The notes below the pieces were generated by a model. The model had not been told where the DNA came from. It saw nothing but the letters and a program-made list of their open reading frames with translations, and made no database searches. 39,371 bases of DNA from NCBI GenBank assembly GCA_017479085.1, contig JAFVCQ010000201.1, positions 1 to 39,371 of the forward strand, in the 5' to 3' direction. A program made the translations under genes and the position numbers. Positions 17,167 through 25,074 of the stretch are shown here, one piece after another. The stretch's first letter is position 1. Every line of letters starts with the position of its first letter. The stretch is from Lachnospiraceae bacterium (GTDB lineage: Bacteria; Bacillota; Clostridia; Lachnospirales; Lachnospiraceae).

Positions 17167-19601
17167 TATTGATCCCCCCTTGCACTGATTCTCGGAAGAT
17201 AACAGGTCTCTCCACTGTTTGTCCGGTATTGCAGAATCAGGATATTGCCATTAATGTACTTTTGCAAATCGGCACCGGACAATGTGCTGTCCTGCCCAAA
17301 GATCTGCTCATATGCACCACTATCCGCATTGTAGGCATATACATCTGCATACACACCATAGGAGGACGGTGTCTGTCCATATGCCTCATTTTCCAGAGTG
17401 GTAATTCCCGGAAAGTTCTCAAAGGAATAGGTGATCGTGGCCTCTGAGTCGTAAATCGTTGCATCTGTCTTATCGTAATCCCCCTGAGTGGCTACGATCA
17501 TCTGACTCAGATTCGGGTAGTAAACTCCCTCTATATCCTCATAGGCTGCTGAAAAGGTCTGATAGATCACTGCATGTCCATTCTGCTGCAGATTCTTAGA
17601 ATCACTAAGCTGCGGTTCATATGCATCAATCATCGCCCACACACATCCCGTATTATAATTTTCTGCATTGGCAAGGTCTTCCTCCATGATGGAATCCACC
17701 CGGAATTTGCGATACACCTCCCGATTGGTGTTAATGGTATTGTACGAGTTATACAGACCTGAAAACGTTCCGTAACCCACCGTTTTGATCAGCTTGCTCC
17801 GGTCAATGGTCACCTGCCCCCCCTTTTTCAGATCTCCGGCCTGATACAAACAGGTCTCAAAGTTCACGACTACATTCACAAGGTCATAATTCGTATTATT
17901 GGTAATCGTTCCCTCGAATCCATCCGTGTAACAATGCAGATCACACGTCACCATGCCGATGGGGTTATCCGTTATCCTCGATACCATAAAGGAATTCTCC
18001 GCAAACGCCTCTTTTGTGTGGAACAATACCTCCATTCCATCATTTTGCGTTTTGATCATATAGTCATACGTTCCCTCTGTGCCATCTGCTCCCCGGTAGG
18101 ATGAGAACATATCATAATCATAACTATATGTATCATTTTTAAAGCCTGTATAATCCTTTTTTAGCGTCATCACGTAGTCCTTCGCCTCCGGACAGGTTAC
18201 GCTCGTATATACCTGCTCCTCCATCATTCCTTCCTGAAGATGCAACAGGGAAAAGGTATTCACGATCGGTACCCTGACCCGATATAGGAAGCCGGTCAGA
18301 TAGATCAAAACAGTAAATGCACATGACATTGCAGGGATCGCGATCCAGATCTTTTCTCTCTTTTTCATCGTCTTCAGAACCAGATACAAGACCGGGCCTA
18401 CCAGAATCACATAACAAAACAACAGACCGCCATACAGCAGCACACTCGGCTTTCTGGTCTGGTCGGCGAGCTTCGCCAGCTCTGCTCCATCGCTCATATC
18501 CATCATATTCGACTGGATGCCATTCCCATTCATTCCCTGTGCCTTATCGATGATGGCGGCCTTCAGCAGCATCTCTGCTACCTTCTTACGCTCCTGAAAA
18601 CTGGTCATTGGCTCCATGCCCAGTGCATAGGACAGAACAACCACCGTTCCGGCACCACTTCGTTTCTTATATGCAGTCTGATCCTGCGAAAATGTGCCCA
18701 GCTCCATCGCATCCGTAACGGATAACGGAACGACATCCACCTCCGGCAATGTGAGAATCCCCTCCTGCCCGTCCTGTTCTGTTGTCATATCCGATGTGAC
18801 TTCCCAACGAAGCTCCTGTTTTTTCAGATTACCAAAGGTTCCTGTTATGAAATCATCCGAAAACCGGTGCAGCACATTCTGATAATTGGCTCCCAAAGAG
18901 AGGATCAGTACACCACCCTTATTGACCCAGTCCTTCAATATCATATACTGCTCATCTGACAGCTTTGCGGTATCAAAATTATCGATCAGGATATAGTTTA
19001 AGATTGAAATGCTGGAGCTGTCCACCTGAAGATCGTCCGGACTCAGCTCCACAATACTCACTTCAACCTGATCATTCGAAAGCTGAAGTGTTGTGGCATC
19101 CAAATAGTTCAGGGCACTATAATCATCGCTCAGGATTCCCGCCAGACCATTCTCTCCCATTCCGATCACTTCAACCGTATCCTGCTCTGCATAAACGATC
19201 TTATCTTTCTCATCTACGATCTGAACCGTAACCTCACCAGTGTTACCCACCGCAGACGGCACGAAATAAAAAGTCTTTGCCTCTCCGGCCGACAATGCGA
19301 TATCCTGCCCATATGCCACGGTCTTACGTCCGTAATACATGACAGGTATTAGTTGGATCGTCCCTGTAAAATTCCGGCTGCTCTCCAGCCGGATCTGAAC
19401 CAGAGCCGGACTGTCATATACGACCAGACCGTCAATTCCATAAGTGACACTTACCTTAAAGTCCTGATTCTCCTTTTTGACCTTTTTGGTCATATTGCCA
19501 TTCTTCCCTGCTGCCTGTACCGGCAGGGACAAAAGGCAGCCTCCAAGTACCAATAACCAGACAAGAACCACCAGCCGGTTTCTTTCCTTTGCTGCTTTCA
19601 T
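17166..19601 (-). CDS. Exported membrane-anchored protein with amidotransferase-like segment, partner of the ABC pair
   Basis: I do not recognise a named function. The 811-residue protein starts with a signal peptide (about 1-31, ending PVQAAG). Residues about 45-145 look like a beta-sandwich. Residues about 195-330 look like a GATase/ThuA-type fold (ILIDNFDTAKLS, then ILKDWVNKGGVLILSLG). Two close membrane helices follow (about 386-410, containing VGPVLYLVLK, and about 418-440), then a large beta-rich region of about 370 residues. It leads the operon: AAGGAG lies just upstream of the ATG, and a promoter is seen at 19631-19656. Its last base overlaps the ATPase start. By analogy with GldG it may be the extracytoplasmic partner of the transporter; this is inference. 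Confidence 0.82.
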   Translation of the reverse strand: MKAAKERNRLVVLVWLLVLGGCLLSLPVQAAGKNGNMTKKVKKENQDFKVSVTYGIDGLVVYDSPALVQIRLESSRNFTGTIQLIPVMYYGRKTVAYGQDIALSAGEAKTFYFVPSAVGNTGEVTVQIVDEKDKIVYAEQDTVEVIGMGENGLAGILSDDYSALNYLDATTLQLSNDQVEVSIVELSPDDLQVDSSSISILNYILIDNFDTAKLSDEQYMILKDWVNKGGVLILSLGANYQNVLHRFSDDFITGTFGNLKKQELRWEVTSDMTTEQDGQEGILTLPEVDVVPLSVTDAMELGTFSQDQTAYKKRSGAGTVVVLSYALGMEPMTSFQERKKVAEMLLKAAIIDKAQGMNGNGIQSNMMDMSDGAELAKLADQTRKPSVLLYGGLLFCYVILVGPVLYLVLKTMKKREKIWIAIPAMSCAFTVLIYLTGFLYRVRVPIVNTFSLLHLQEGMMEEQVYTSVTCPEAKDYVMTLKKDYTGFKNDTYSYDYDMFSSYRGADGTEGTYDYMIKTQNDGMEVLFHTKEAFAENSFMVSRITDNPIGMVTCDLHCYTDGFEGTITNNTNYDLVNVVVNFETCLYQAGDLKKGGQVTIDRSKLIKTVGYGTFSGLYNSYNTINTNREVYRKFRVDSIMEEDLANAENYNTGCVWAMIDAYEPQLSDSKNLQQNGHAVIYQTFSAAYEDIEGVYYPNLSQMIVATQGDYDKTDATIYDSEATITYSFENFPGITTLENEAYGQTPSSYGVYADVYAYNADSGAYEQIFGQDSTLSGADLQKYINGNILILQYRTNSGETCYLPRISARGDQ

Positions 19602-19630
19602 AATCCACTCCTTACCACATAATTTTGCTT

Positions 19631-19656
19631 ATTATAGCACAGATTCCAATTGTCAA
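19631..19656 (-). promoter_or_regulatory. Promoter of the ABC/MoxR/VWA operon
   Basis: On the minus strand a perfect TATAAT (19631-19636) is preceded by TGC, giving an extended -10 element. A TTGACA lies at 19651-19656 with only a 14-base spacer, shorter than ideal, so the extended -10 probably carries the activity. It lies 30 bases upstream of the 811-residue gene and is the only convincing promoter I see ahead of the nine-gene run. Confidence 0.7.
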
Positions 19657-19679
19657 ATCTTACGTTTTTCTTAATTATC

Positions 19680-20051
19680 TTATCTCTTGTACTTTCCCAT
19701 TCTCACAAACGAACGTCCCACCTTCTGCTGCATCTTATCATACTGCTCATACATATCCTGTACGCTGTTTTCCAACAGAAAATAGTGTTTGATATATGGT
19801 ACCAGCAGGATCATGAGCGCAAGGATCAGCAAGACCAGTTCAAATGAGAAATTACTGATGGTAAACAGAAATGTCATCACTGTCAGGAGCGCAAAGGTCA
19901 CTGTCACGATCAAATGAATGAACCGTTCATGTGCAAAAAACGCAATCTGAACCAGATGCTTTTTCATCTCCTCCTCCCAGTCAATGCTCTCGTCCTCCTC
20001 CTTGAGCAATTGATCAATATATGCCATGTACTGCCTGATTCGATCTGCCAT
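19680..20051 (-). CDS. Small membrane protein of unknown function
   Basis: The 123-residue protein has an acidic N-terminus (about 1-30), two membrane helices (about 46-65 and 70-90) and a basic C-terminus. I recognise no family. The start has an excellent ribosome binding site, AAGGAGGAG, 7 bases ahead of the ATG, and its own promoter. It lies 78 bases upstream of the 811-residue protein gene in the same direction. No terminator is visible between them, so it may feed into the large operon. Confidence 0.8.
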   Translation of the reverse strand: MADRIRQYMAYIDQLLKEEDESIDWEEEMKKHLVQIAFFAHERFIHLIVTVTFALLTVMTFLFTISNFSFELVLLILALMILLVPYIKHYFLLENSVQDMYEQYDKMQQKVGRSFVRMGKYKR

Positions 20052-20082
20052 AATCTATCTCCTCCTTTTTGTTATGATATAA

Positions 20083-20111
20083 ATTGTAATACATTTCCTC
20101 CTGTTTCACAA
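20083..20111 (-). promoter_or_regulatory. Promoter of the 123-residue membrane protein gene
   Basis: On the minus strand TTGTGA (20106-20111) and TACAAT (20083-20088) are separated by 17 bases, about 30 bases ahead of the start codon at 20051. Confidence 0.6.
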
Positions 20112-20138
20112 GTCCATGTAAAAAACAAAATTGCGGGG

Positions 20139-20167
20139 TTGACACACGGAATTGAATGTGGTAATCT
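20139..20167 (+). promoter_or_regulatory. Promoter of the leuA T-box leader
   Basis: A perfect TTGACA (20139-20144) is followed after 17 bases by a weaker -10, TAATCT (20162-20167). Transcription would begin near 20174, at the start of the T-box leader. Confidence 0.65.
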
Positions 20168-20173
20168 TTTATT

Positions 20174-20469
20174 ACTTCGAGCAAATACTGTGATGAGGAA
20201 TAGTAGGATTTCCGGCGTATTCGGAGAGCTGCCGGCTGGTGCGAGGCAGCTACAAAAGAGATCTGAACTGGCCTTTGAGTAGCCCGCTGAACTTTTAGAC
20301 GGATAAGTAGGTGAGGACGGAGCCCGACCGTTATAGCGGGAAGATATACGACATGATTCAATTGAATGTCCGTATCTGTTATGAGTGCATACGATTCTGT
20401 ATGAATTAGAGTGGTACCGCGTAAGCATTGCTTTACGTCTCTATGAATTTGGAGATGTAGAGCTTTTTT
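20174..20469 (+). promoter_or_regulatory. Leucine T-box leader of leuA
   Basis: Stem I elements are readable in order: GATGAGGA near 20192, an AGAGAGCTG...GGCTGGTG distal region near 20224-20241, and the specifier context GAA-CTG-G with CTG at 20268-20270. CTG is a leucine codon, matching the downstream leuA. The antiterminator signature GAGTGGTACCGCGT is at 20409-20422. The competing terminator has a 13-bp stem (20430-20442 with 20451-20463) followed by six T residues (20464-20469). Uncharged tRNA-Leu is expected to stabilise the antiterminator and switch leuA on. Confidence 0.9.
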
Positions 20470-20495
20470 ATTATCAGAAAGTGAGGATTTTTGTT

Positions 20496-22175
20496 ATGAT
20501 GGATGCAACCAAGTATAAAAGAAATTATTTTATGCCTCCAACCGAATCTCTGGAATGGACCAAAAAAGAGTATATTGACAAGGCACCTGCATGGTGCTCT
20601 GTGGATCTGCGGGATGGCAATCAGGCTTTGATCGTTCCCATGAATCTGGAGGATAAGATTGAATTTTTCAAAATGTTAGTTGCGGTCGGCTTCAAAGAGA
20701 TCGAGGTCGGCTTCCCTGCTGCTTCCGAAACCGAATACGACTTCTTGCGGGCATTGATCGACCAGAATCTGATTCCGGATGATGTAACCGTTCAGGTACT
20801 GACTCAGGCAAGACCGCATATCATCCGGAAAACCTTTGATGCGGTCAAGGGCTGTAAGCATGCGGTCATTCATTTATACAACTCCACTTCTCTGGCACAA
20901 CGGGAGCAGGTGTTCAAGAAATCCCGGGAAGAGATTATCCAAATTGCAGTGGATGGTGCCAGGATGCTGCTCGATCTGACAAAGCAGGATGGAGGCGACT
21001 ATCAGTTTGAATACTCGCCGGAGAGCTTTACCGGTACAGAAGTGGACTTTGCACTGGAGATCTGTAATGCAGTGATCGACATATGGCAGCCAACACCGGA
21101 TCACAAGGTCATCATCAACCTGCCGGCTACCGTTGAGATGTCATTGCCTCACATATATGCCAGTCAGATTGAGTACATGAGTAAGAACCTTGCCCTGCGC
21201 GAGAACATTATTCTGTCCTTACATCCACATAACGACCGGGGCTGTGGTGTGGCGGATGCAGAATTAGGCGTACTGGCGGGGGCGGACCGGATTGAGGGAA
21301 CCTTATTTGGAAACGGAGAGCGAACCGGTAACGTGGATATCATTACACTGGCCATGAACATGTATACCCACGGTATTGATCCGAAGCTTGATTTCTCTGA
21401 TCTTCCTAAGATTACAGAGCTCTATGAACGGGTAACCGGAATGCGTGTATACGAGCGTTCTCCTTACACCGGCAAATTAGTCTTTGCTGCATTCTCCGGC
21501 TCCCATCAGGATGCGATCGCAAAGGGCATGCACTGGAGGGAAGAAAAGAACTTAAAGGACTGGACGGTTCCTTATCTGCCGCTTGATCCGCATGATGTCG
21601 GACGTGAATATGACGGTGATGTGATCCGCATCAATTCCCAATCCGGAAAGGGTGGAATCGGCTATATCTTAGAGCAGCGTTATGGGTTCAATCTGCCTGC
21701 CAAAATGCGCGAGGATCTCGGCTATGCGGTGAAAAATGTATCCGATCACTTACACAAGGAATTATCACCGGAGGAGATCTTAGCCATTTTCAACAAGGAA
21801 TATGTCAATATCAAGACCGCCATCAAGCTGGATGAATGTCATTTTGTACAGGAAGGCAATGGTGTGATCTCAACCGAGCTTACAATCAAACGCGGCGGTG
21901 TACCGAAGGTATATCATGGTTCCGGCAATGGACGACTGGATGCGGTTGCCAATGCAGTCAAGAAGCACTTTGGCATCGAATTCAAGCTGATCTGTTACGA
22001 AGAGCATGCGTTACAGGATGGCTCCAATTCCCAGGCATGCGCTTATGTCGGAATCGAAGCGCCGGAGGGCGTTGTGACTTGGGGATGCGGTATTAAGAAT
22101 GATATTATTGATGCGTCTGTCTGTGCCCTGTTATCTGCGGTGAATACCGTATTGGACAAAAAGAACATTCAATAG
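20496..22175 (+). CDS. leuA: 2-isopropylmalate synthase
   Basis: This enzyme condenses 2-oxoisovalerate with acetyl-CoA, the first committed step of leucine synthesis. The catalytic segment VDLRDGNQAL lies near 36-45, and the metal-binding HPHNDRG near 237. GNGERTGN follows near 271. The C-terminal regulatory domain runs to residue 559. The 559-residue length and N-terminal MPPTESLEW place it in the long LeuA type 2 group (as in actinobacteria and yeast) rather than the shorter E. coli type. The ATG at 20496 is chosen because GTGAGG lies 9 bases upstream; the open frame extends back into the T-box leader, which is not coding. No other leucine gene follows; leuA ends at a terminator. Confidence 0.95.
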   Translation: MMDATKYKRNYFMPPTESLEWTKKEYIDKAPAWCSVDLRDGNQALIVPMNLEDKIEFFKMLVAVGFKEIEVGFPAASETEYDFLRALIDQNLIPDDVTVQVLTQARPHIIRKTFDAVKGCKHAVIHLYNSTSLAQREQVFKKSREEIIQIAVDGARMLLDLTKQDGGDYQFEYSPESFTGTEVDFALEICNAVIDIWQPTPDHKVIINLPATVEMSLPHIYASQIEYMSKNLALRENIILSLHPHNDRGCGVADAELGVLAGADRIEGTLFGNGERTGNVDIITLAMNMYTHGIDPKLDFSDLPKITELYERVTGMRVYERSPYTGKLVFAAFSGSHQDAIAKGMHWREEKNLKDWTVPYLPLDPHDVGREYDGDVIRINSQSGKGGIGYILEQRYGFNLPAKMREDLGYAVKNVSDHLHKELSPEEILAIFNKEYVNIKTAIKLDECHFVQEGNGVISTELTIKRGGVPKVYHGSGNGRLDAVANAVKKHFGIEFKLICYEEHALQDGSNSQACAYVGIEAPEGVVTWGCGIKNDIIDASVCALLSAVNTVLDKKNIQ

Positions 22176-22193
22176 ACAGGGGAGATAGCAAAG

Positions 22194-22234
22194 AAGAACG
22201 CCTTCAGGTTTTAAGCCTGAAAGCGTTCTTTTTT
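22194..22234. terminator. Bidirectional terminator between leuA and glyA
   Basis: A near-perfect 15-bp stem (22194-22208 with 22216-22230, one mismatch) encloses a short loop and is followed on the plus strand by T residues to 22234. The reverse strand also ends in a T-rich stretch, so it can serve both converging genes. Confidence 0.9.
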
Positions 22235-22278
22235 CATGGGACCTTTTCACAGCCCCTTTACACTATTATGATATCAAA

Positions 22279-23514
22279 TTATGCATATAACGGATACTTC
22301 GAGGTAATCGACTTCACAAGCTCCTTCGCCTTAGCCTCATCCTTGTCAATCACCGCTGCCTTGATGGCATCTGCAATCACGATCATATCCTCTTCCTTTG
22401 CACCTCTTGTTGTGATAGCCGGTGTTCCAAGTCGGATTCCGCTGGTGACGAATGGGGACTTCGGATCGTTCGGAACCGTGTTCTTATTCGCTGTAATATG
22501 AACGCTGTCTAAGAGCTTCTCCACTTCCTTGCCGGTCAGTTCCAGATTCTGCAAATCTACCAGCATCAGGTGATTATCCGTTCCTCCCGATACAATCTTA
22601 AATCCTCTCTCGGTCAATGCAGACGCTAATGTTGCCGCATTCTTCACCACCTGAGCCTGATAGGCCTTATACTCATCGGATAGAGCCTCTTTCAGACAGA
22701 CTGCTTTCGCTGCAATGACATGCATCAGAGGTCCACCCTGAATTCCCGGAAATACAGCCTTGTTAAAATTATATTTCTCATTCACTTCGTTGCTGGAAAG
22801 GATCATGCCACCTCTCGGGCCTCTTAAGGTCTTATGCGTAGTCGTTGTAGTCACATGCGCATATGGTATCGGACTCATATGCTGCCCTGCTGCCACCAGT
22901 CCGGCAATATGCGCCATATCTACCATCAGTACAGCTCCAACCTCGTCTGCAATGTCTCTAAACCGCTTGAAATCAATCGCTCTGGCATAGGCAGAAGCAC
23001 CTGCAACGATCATCTTCGGCTGACATTCCTTCGCAATACGGAGTACCTCATCATAGTCGATGAATCCGTCATCATTGACTCCATACGGTACCACATTGAA
23101 ATACTTACCGGACAGATTCACAGGAGAACCGTGTGTCAGATGTCCACCATGTGCAAGGTTCATTCCCATAAAGGTATCTCCCGGCTCCATGATGGCAAAG
23201 AACGCTGCCATGTTCGCCTGCGCACCGGAATGTGGCTGGACATTGACATATTCACAGCCAAATAATTCCTTCGCCCTTGCGATTGCCAGCTCCTCTACTA
23301 CATCCACATATTCACAACCGCCATAATACCGCTTTCCAGGATATCCCTCTGCATATTTGTTTGTCAGAGGACTTCCCATAGCTGCCATAACCGCCTTACT
23401 CACGATGTTCTCCGATGCGATCAACTCGATATTCTCATTCTGCCTGTTGATCTCATCGGTCATTGCCTTTGCAACTTCTGCATCAAAATTGCTTACTTCG
23501 TCAAAACTGTACAT
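22279..23514 (-). CDS. glyA: Serine hydroxymethyltransferase
   Basis: This PLP enzyme converts serine and tetrahydrofolate to glycine and methylene-tetrahydrofolate, the main one-carbon source for purine and thymidylate synthesis. The PLP lysine is K228 in [15 protein letters not shown]. Other family motifs are ELIASEN near 30, GKRYYGG near 60 and VDMAHIAG near 198. The 411-residue length is standard. The ATG at 23514 is chosen because GGAGG lies 6 bases upstream; an upstream in-frame ATG at 23556 would fall within the leader hairpin. It has its own promoter and a terminator-like hairpin in the leader. Confidence 0.96.
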   Translation of the reverse strand: MYSFDEVSNFDAEVAKAMTDEINRQNENIELIASENIVSKAVMAAMGSPLTNKYAEGYPGKRYYGGCEYVDVVEELAIARAKELFGCEYVNVQPHSGAQANMAAFFAIMEPGDTFMGMNLAHGGHLTHGSPVNLSGKYFNVVPYGVNDDGFIDYDEVLRIAKECQPKMIVAGASAYARAIDFKRFRDIADEVGAVLMVDMAHIAGLVAAGQHMSPIPYAHVTTTTTHKTLRGPRGGMILSSNEVNEKYNFNKAVFPGIQGGPLMHVIAAKAVCLKEALSDEYKAYQAQVVKNAATLASALTERGFKIVSGGTDNHLMLVDLQNLELTGKEVEKLLDSVHITANKNTVPNDPKSPFVTSGIRLGTPAITTRGAKEEDMIVIADAIKAAVIDKDEAKAKELVKSITSKYPLYA

Positions 23515-23542
23515 CCTGCACCTCCATAATATATTCTTTTTG

Positions 23543-23576
23543 AAAAATGACGGCATGCCCGGATACCGTCATTTTT
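23543..23576 (-). terminator. Terminator-like hairpin in the glyA leader
   Basis: On the minus strand an 11-bp perfect stem (23566-23576 with 23543-23553) ends in a run of five T residues. It lies 28 bases before the glyA start and downstream of the predicted glyA promoter at 23593-23621. It may end transcripts from the FUSC-HAD gene, attenuate glyA, or both. Confidence 0.75.
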
Positions 23577-23592
23577 GAACAATTCTTGTTAT

Positions 23593-23621
23593 ATTTTACT
23601 CTTGTTTCTGAGAATATGCAA
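23593..23621 (-). promoter_or_regulatory. Predicted glyA promoter
   Basis: On the minus strand TTGCAT (23616-23621) and TAAAAT (23593-23598) are separated by 17 bases. The start site would be near 23586, so the leader would include the hairpin at 23543-23576. Confidence 0.55.
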
Positions 23622-23679
23622 GATGCTTTGGTTATTTTTATTCATCATGATTGTTCAGTATATGTTCCTGCCATCTCCC

Positions 23680-24939
23680 TTACCAATAATATAAACGATT
23701 CAATCTGCGAACAATCTGCGTACTATCCTGTTCCGCGTGCCGTACACGATAACGGCTTTGATTATCTCCCACGGTTACGGTATGGTCCAGACCGGACATT
23801 TCCTCCAGATAATACAGCATCTTTTCTACACTGGCATTTTTGTTATAGAGTTTGATGTAAGAATATCCCGGATAATCATCGGAAGCATAGCACAGGATCT
23901 TAAACCGGTCAAATGCCCCCGTTTCTCTCAGCGCATCACACAGGGATTGTATTTTCTCCGTCTCATCGATCACCATAAAATAGACAACCGGATATGATTC
24001 CGGTCTTGGTCTGTTCAGATAATTGCGATAGGGTGATTTGTGCAGCTCTTCATATATCTTCTTTTCCGCATCATTTTTCAATACCTCATAATATATGATC
24101 AACACATCATCTATGATCACATTGCTGAACACATGAAATCCCCGTTCCCGAAAGAAGGTTTCGATTCCACAGGCCTTGTCCGCCGAGATAATATATGATT
24201 TCCGGAATGCATTTTCATTGACATCATAGAGCACCGCACCATCCATAGCAATAATGGGCAGCGACGGATGCACATCTGACATCCGGTCCAGATAAGCTGC
24301 CGGTGTATGGAACGTCATAAAAGTAAGGTTCATTCCATCTTCCAGAAGGTTCTTGATGGATATCCGGCTATATGCCGTCAACTGCTCACCGGTAGCCTTC
24401 CATACATTATCCAGATCTGCTACAAACAATGTGTCCGTTCTTCTGGTTCTTCGAATGTGAACGGAATTAATGATCAGCCCCAGCAGGATTCCTATCATCG
24501 TGTCCAAAGTACGATTCCACACGAATAAGTAGGAATTCTCATCCCCGACATGATTCACTGCTATACTTAAAAACACCACACAGGAAAAATAGGCTGCATT
24601 CTTTTTATGAAAGAATACTGCTGTTCGAATGACCGGAACAATCATGACAGACAGCACCACATAATGCCATATTGTTCCCTGCAGATCCACAACATACATA
24701 CTGCACGTCAAAAAGATCAGACCATACAATGCCCCAATTATCGTTCCCACTGTTCTCTGAAATGCATTCGAAAATGTATTCTTCGTATAATTCTGGATAC
24801 ACCAGAGTACCGCAAGCGCAGAGTAAAAGGGGATTCCCTGTTCTCCCCGCAGAATATAGATTACAAAACACAGAAACACTCCCACCGCTGATTTGACGAT
24901 CCGCATACCTATATAGGGCAGCTTTCTCTTATTGTCCAT
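23680..24939 (-). CDS. FUSC/aromatic-acid-exporter membrane domain fused to a HAD-like domain
   Basis: The N-terminal about 165 residues contain six hydrophobic segments and match the ArAE/FUSC type of membrane protein (GTIIGALYG near 67, RTLDTMIGILLGLIIN near 145). From about residue 170 the sequence is a Cof-type HAD hydrolase: motif I is FVADLDNVW (D177, D179), motif II is near TFMT (about 208), followed by IAMDGAVLYD near 232. Motif IV is altered: VTVGDNQSRYR keeps G393-D394 but replaces the usual ND with SR, and the motif III lysine is not in place. The C-terminal part is probably a binding or regulatory domain rather than an active phosphatase. The start at 24939 is favoured because AAGGA lies 8 bases upstream; an ATG at 24945 is too close. 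Transported substrate unknown. Confidence 0.8.
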   Translation of the reverse strand: MDNKRKLPYIGMRIVKSAVGVFLCFVIYILRGEQGIPFYSALAVLWCIQNYTKNTFSNAFQRTVGTIIGALYGLIFLTCSMYVVDLQGTIWHYVVLSVMIVPVIRTAVFFHKKNAAYFSCVVFLSIAVNHVGDENSYLFVWNRTLDTMIGILLGLIINSVHIRRTRRTDTLFVADLDNVWKATGEQLTAYSRISIKNLLEDGMNLTFMTFHTPAAYLDRMSDVHPSLPIIAMDGAVLYDVNENAFRKSYIISADKACGIETFFRERGFHVFSNVIIDDVLIIYYEVLKNDAEKKIYEELHKSPYRNYLNRPRPESYPVVYFMVIDETEKIQSLCDALRETGAFDRFKILCYASDDYPGYSYIKLYNKNASVEKMLYYLEEMSGLDHTVTVGDNQSRYRVRHAEQDSTQIVRRLNRLYYW

Positions 24940-25030
24940 CCCCATCTTCCTTCTCTTTCATGTGTATTTTTACTAACCCATCTTATCCCATATACTGTCC
25001 TCCTGTCAAATCCATTTTCCCTATATAGAA

Positions 25031-25070
25031 TTCAAAAGTCCCTGTGTCCGTCTAACCACACAGGGACTTT
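25031..25070 (-). terminator. Terminator after clpB
   Basis: A near-perfect stem of about 12 bp (AAGTCCCTGTGT with its complement) with a short loop lies 5 bases beyond the clpB stop and ends in CTTTT on the minus strand. Confidence 0.85.
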
Positions 25071-25074
25071 CTTC

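Noticed and set aside
20385-20495. Extra N-terminal 37 codons of leuA
   Set aside because: This stretch is the T-box antiterminator and terminator; a good ribosome binding site marks ATG 20496 as the start.
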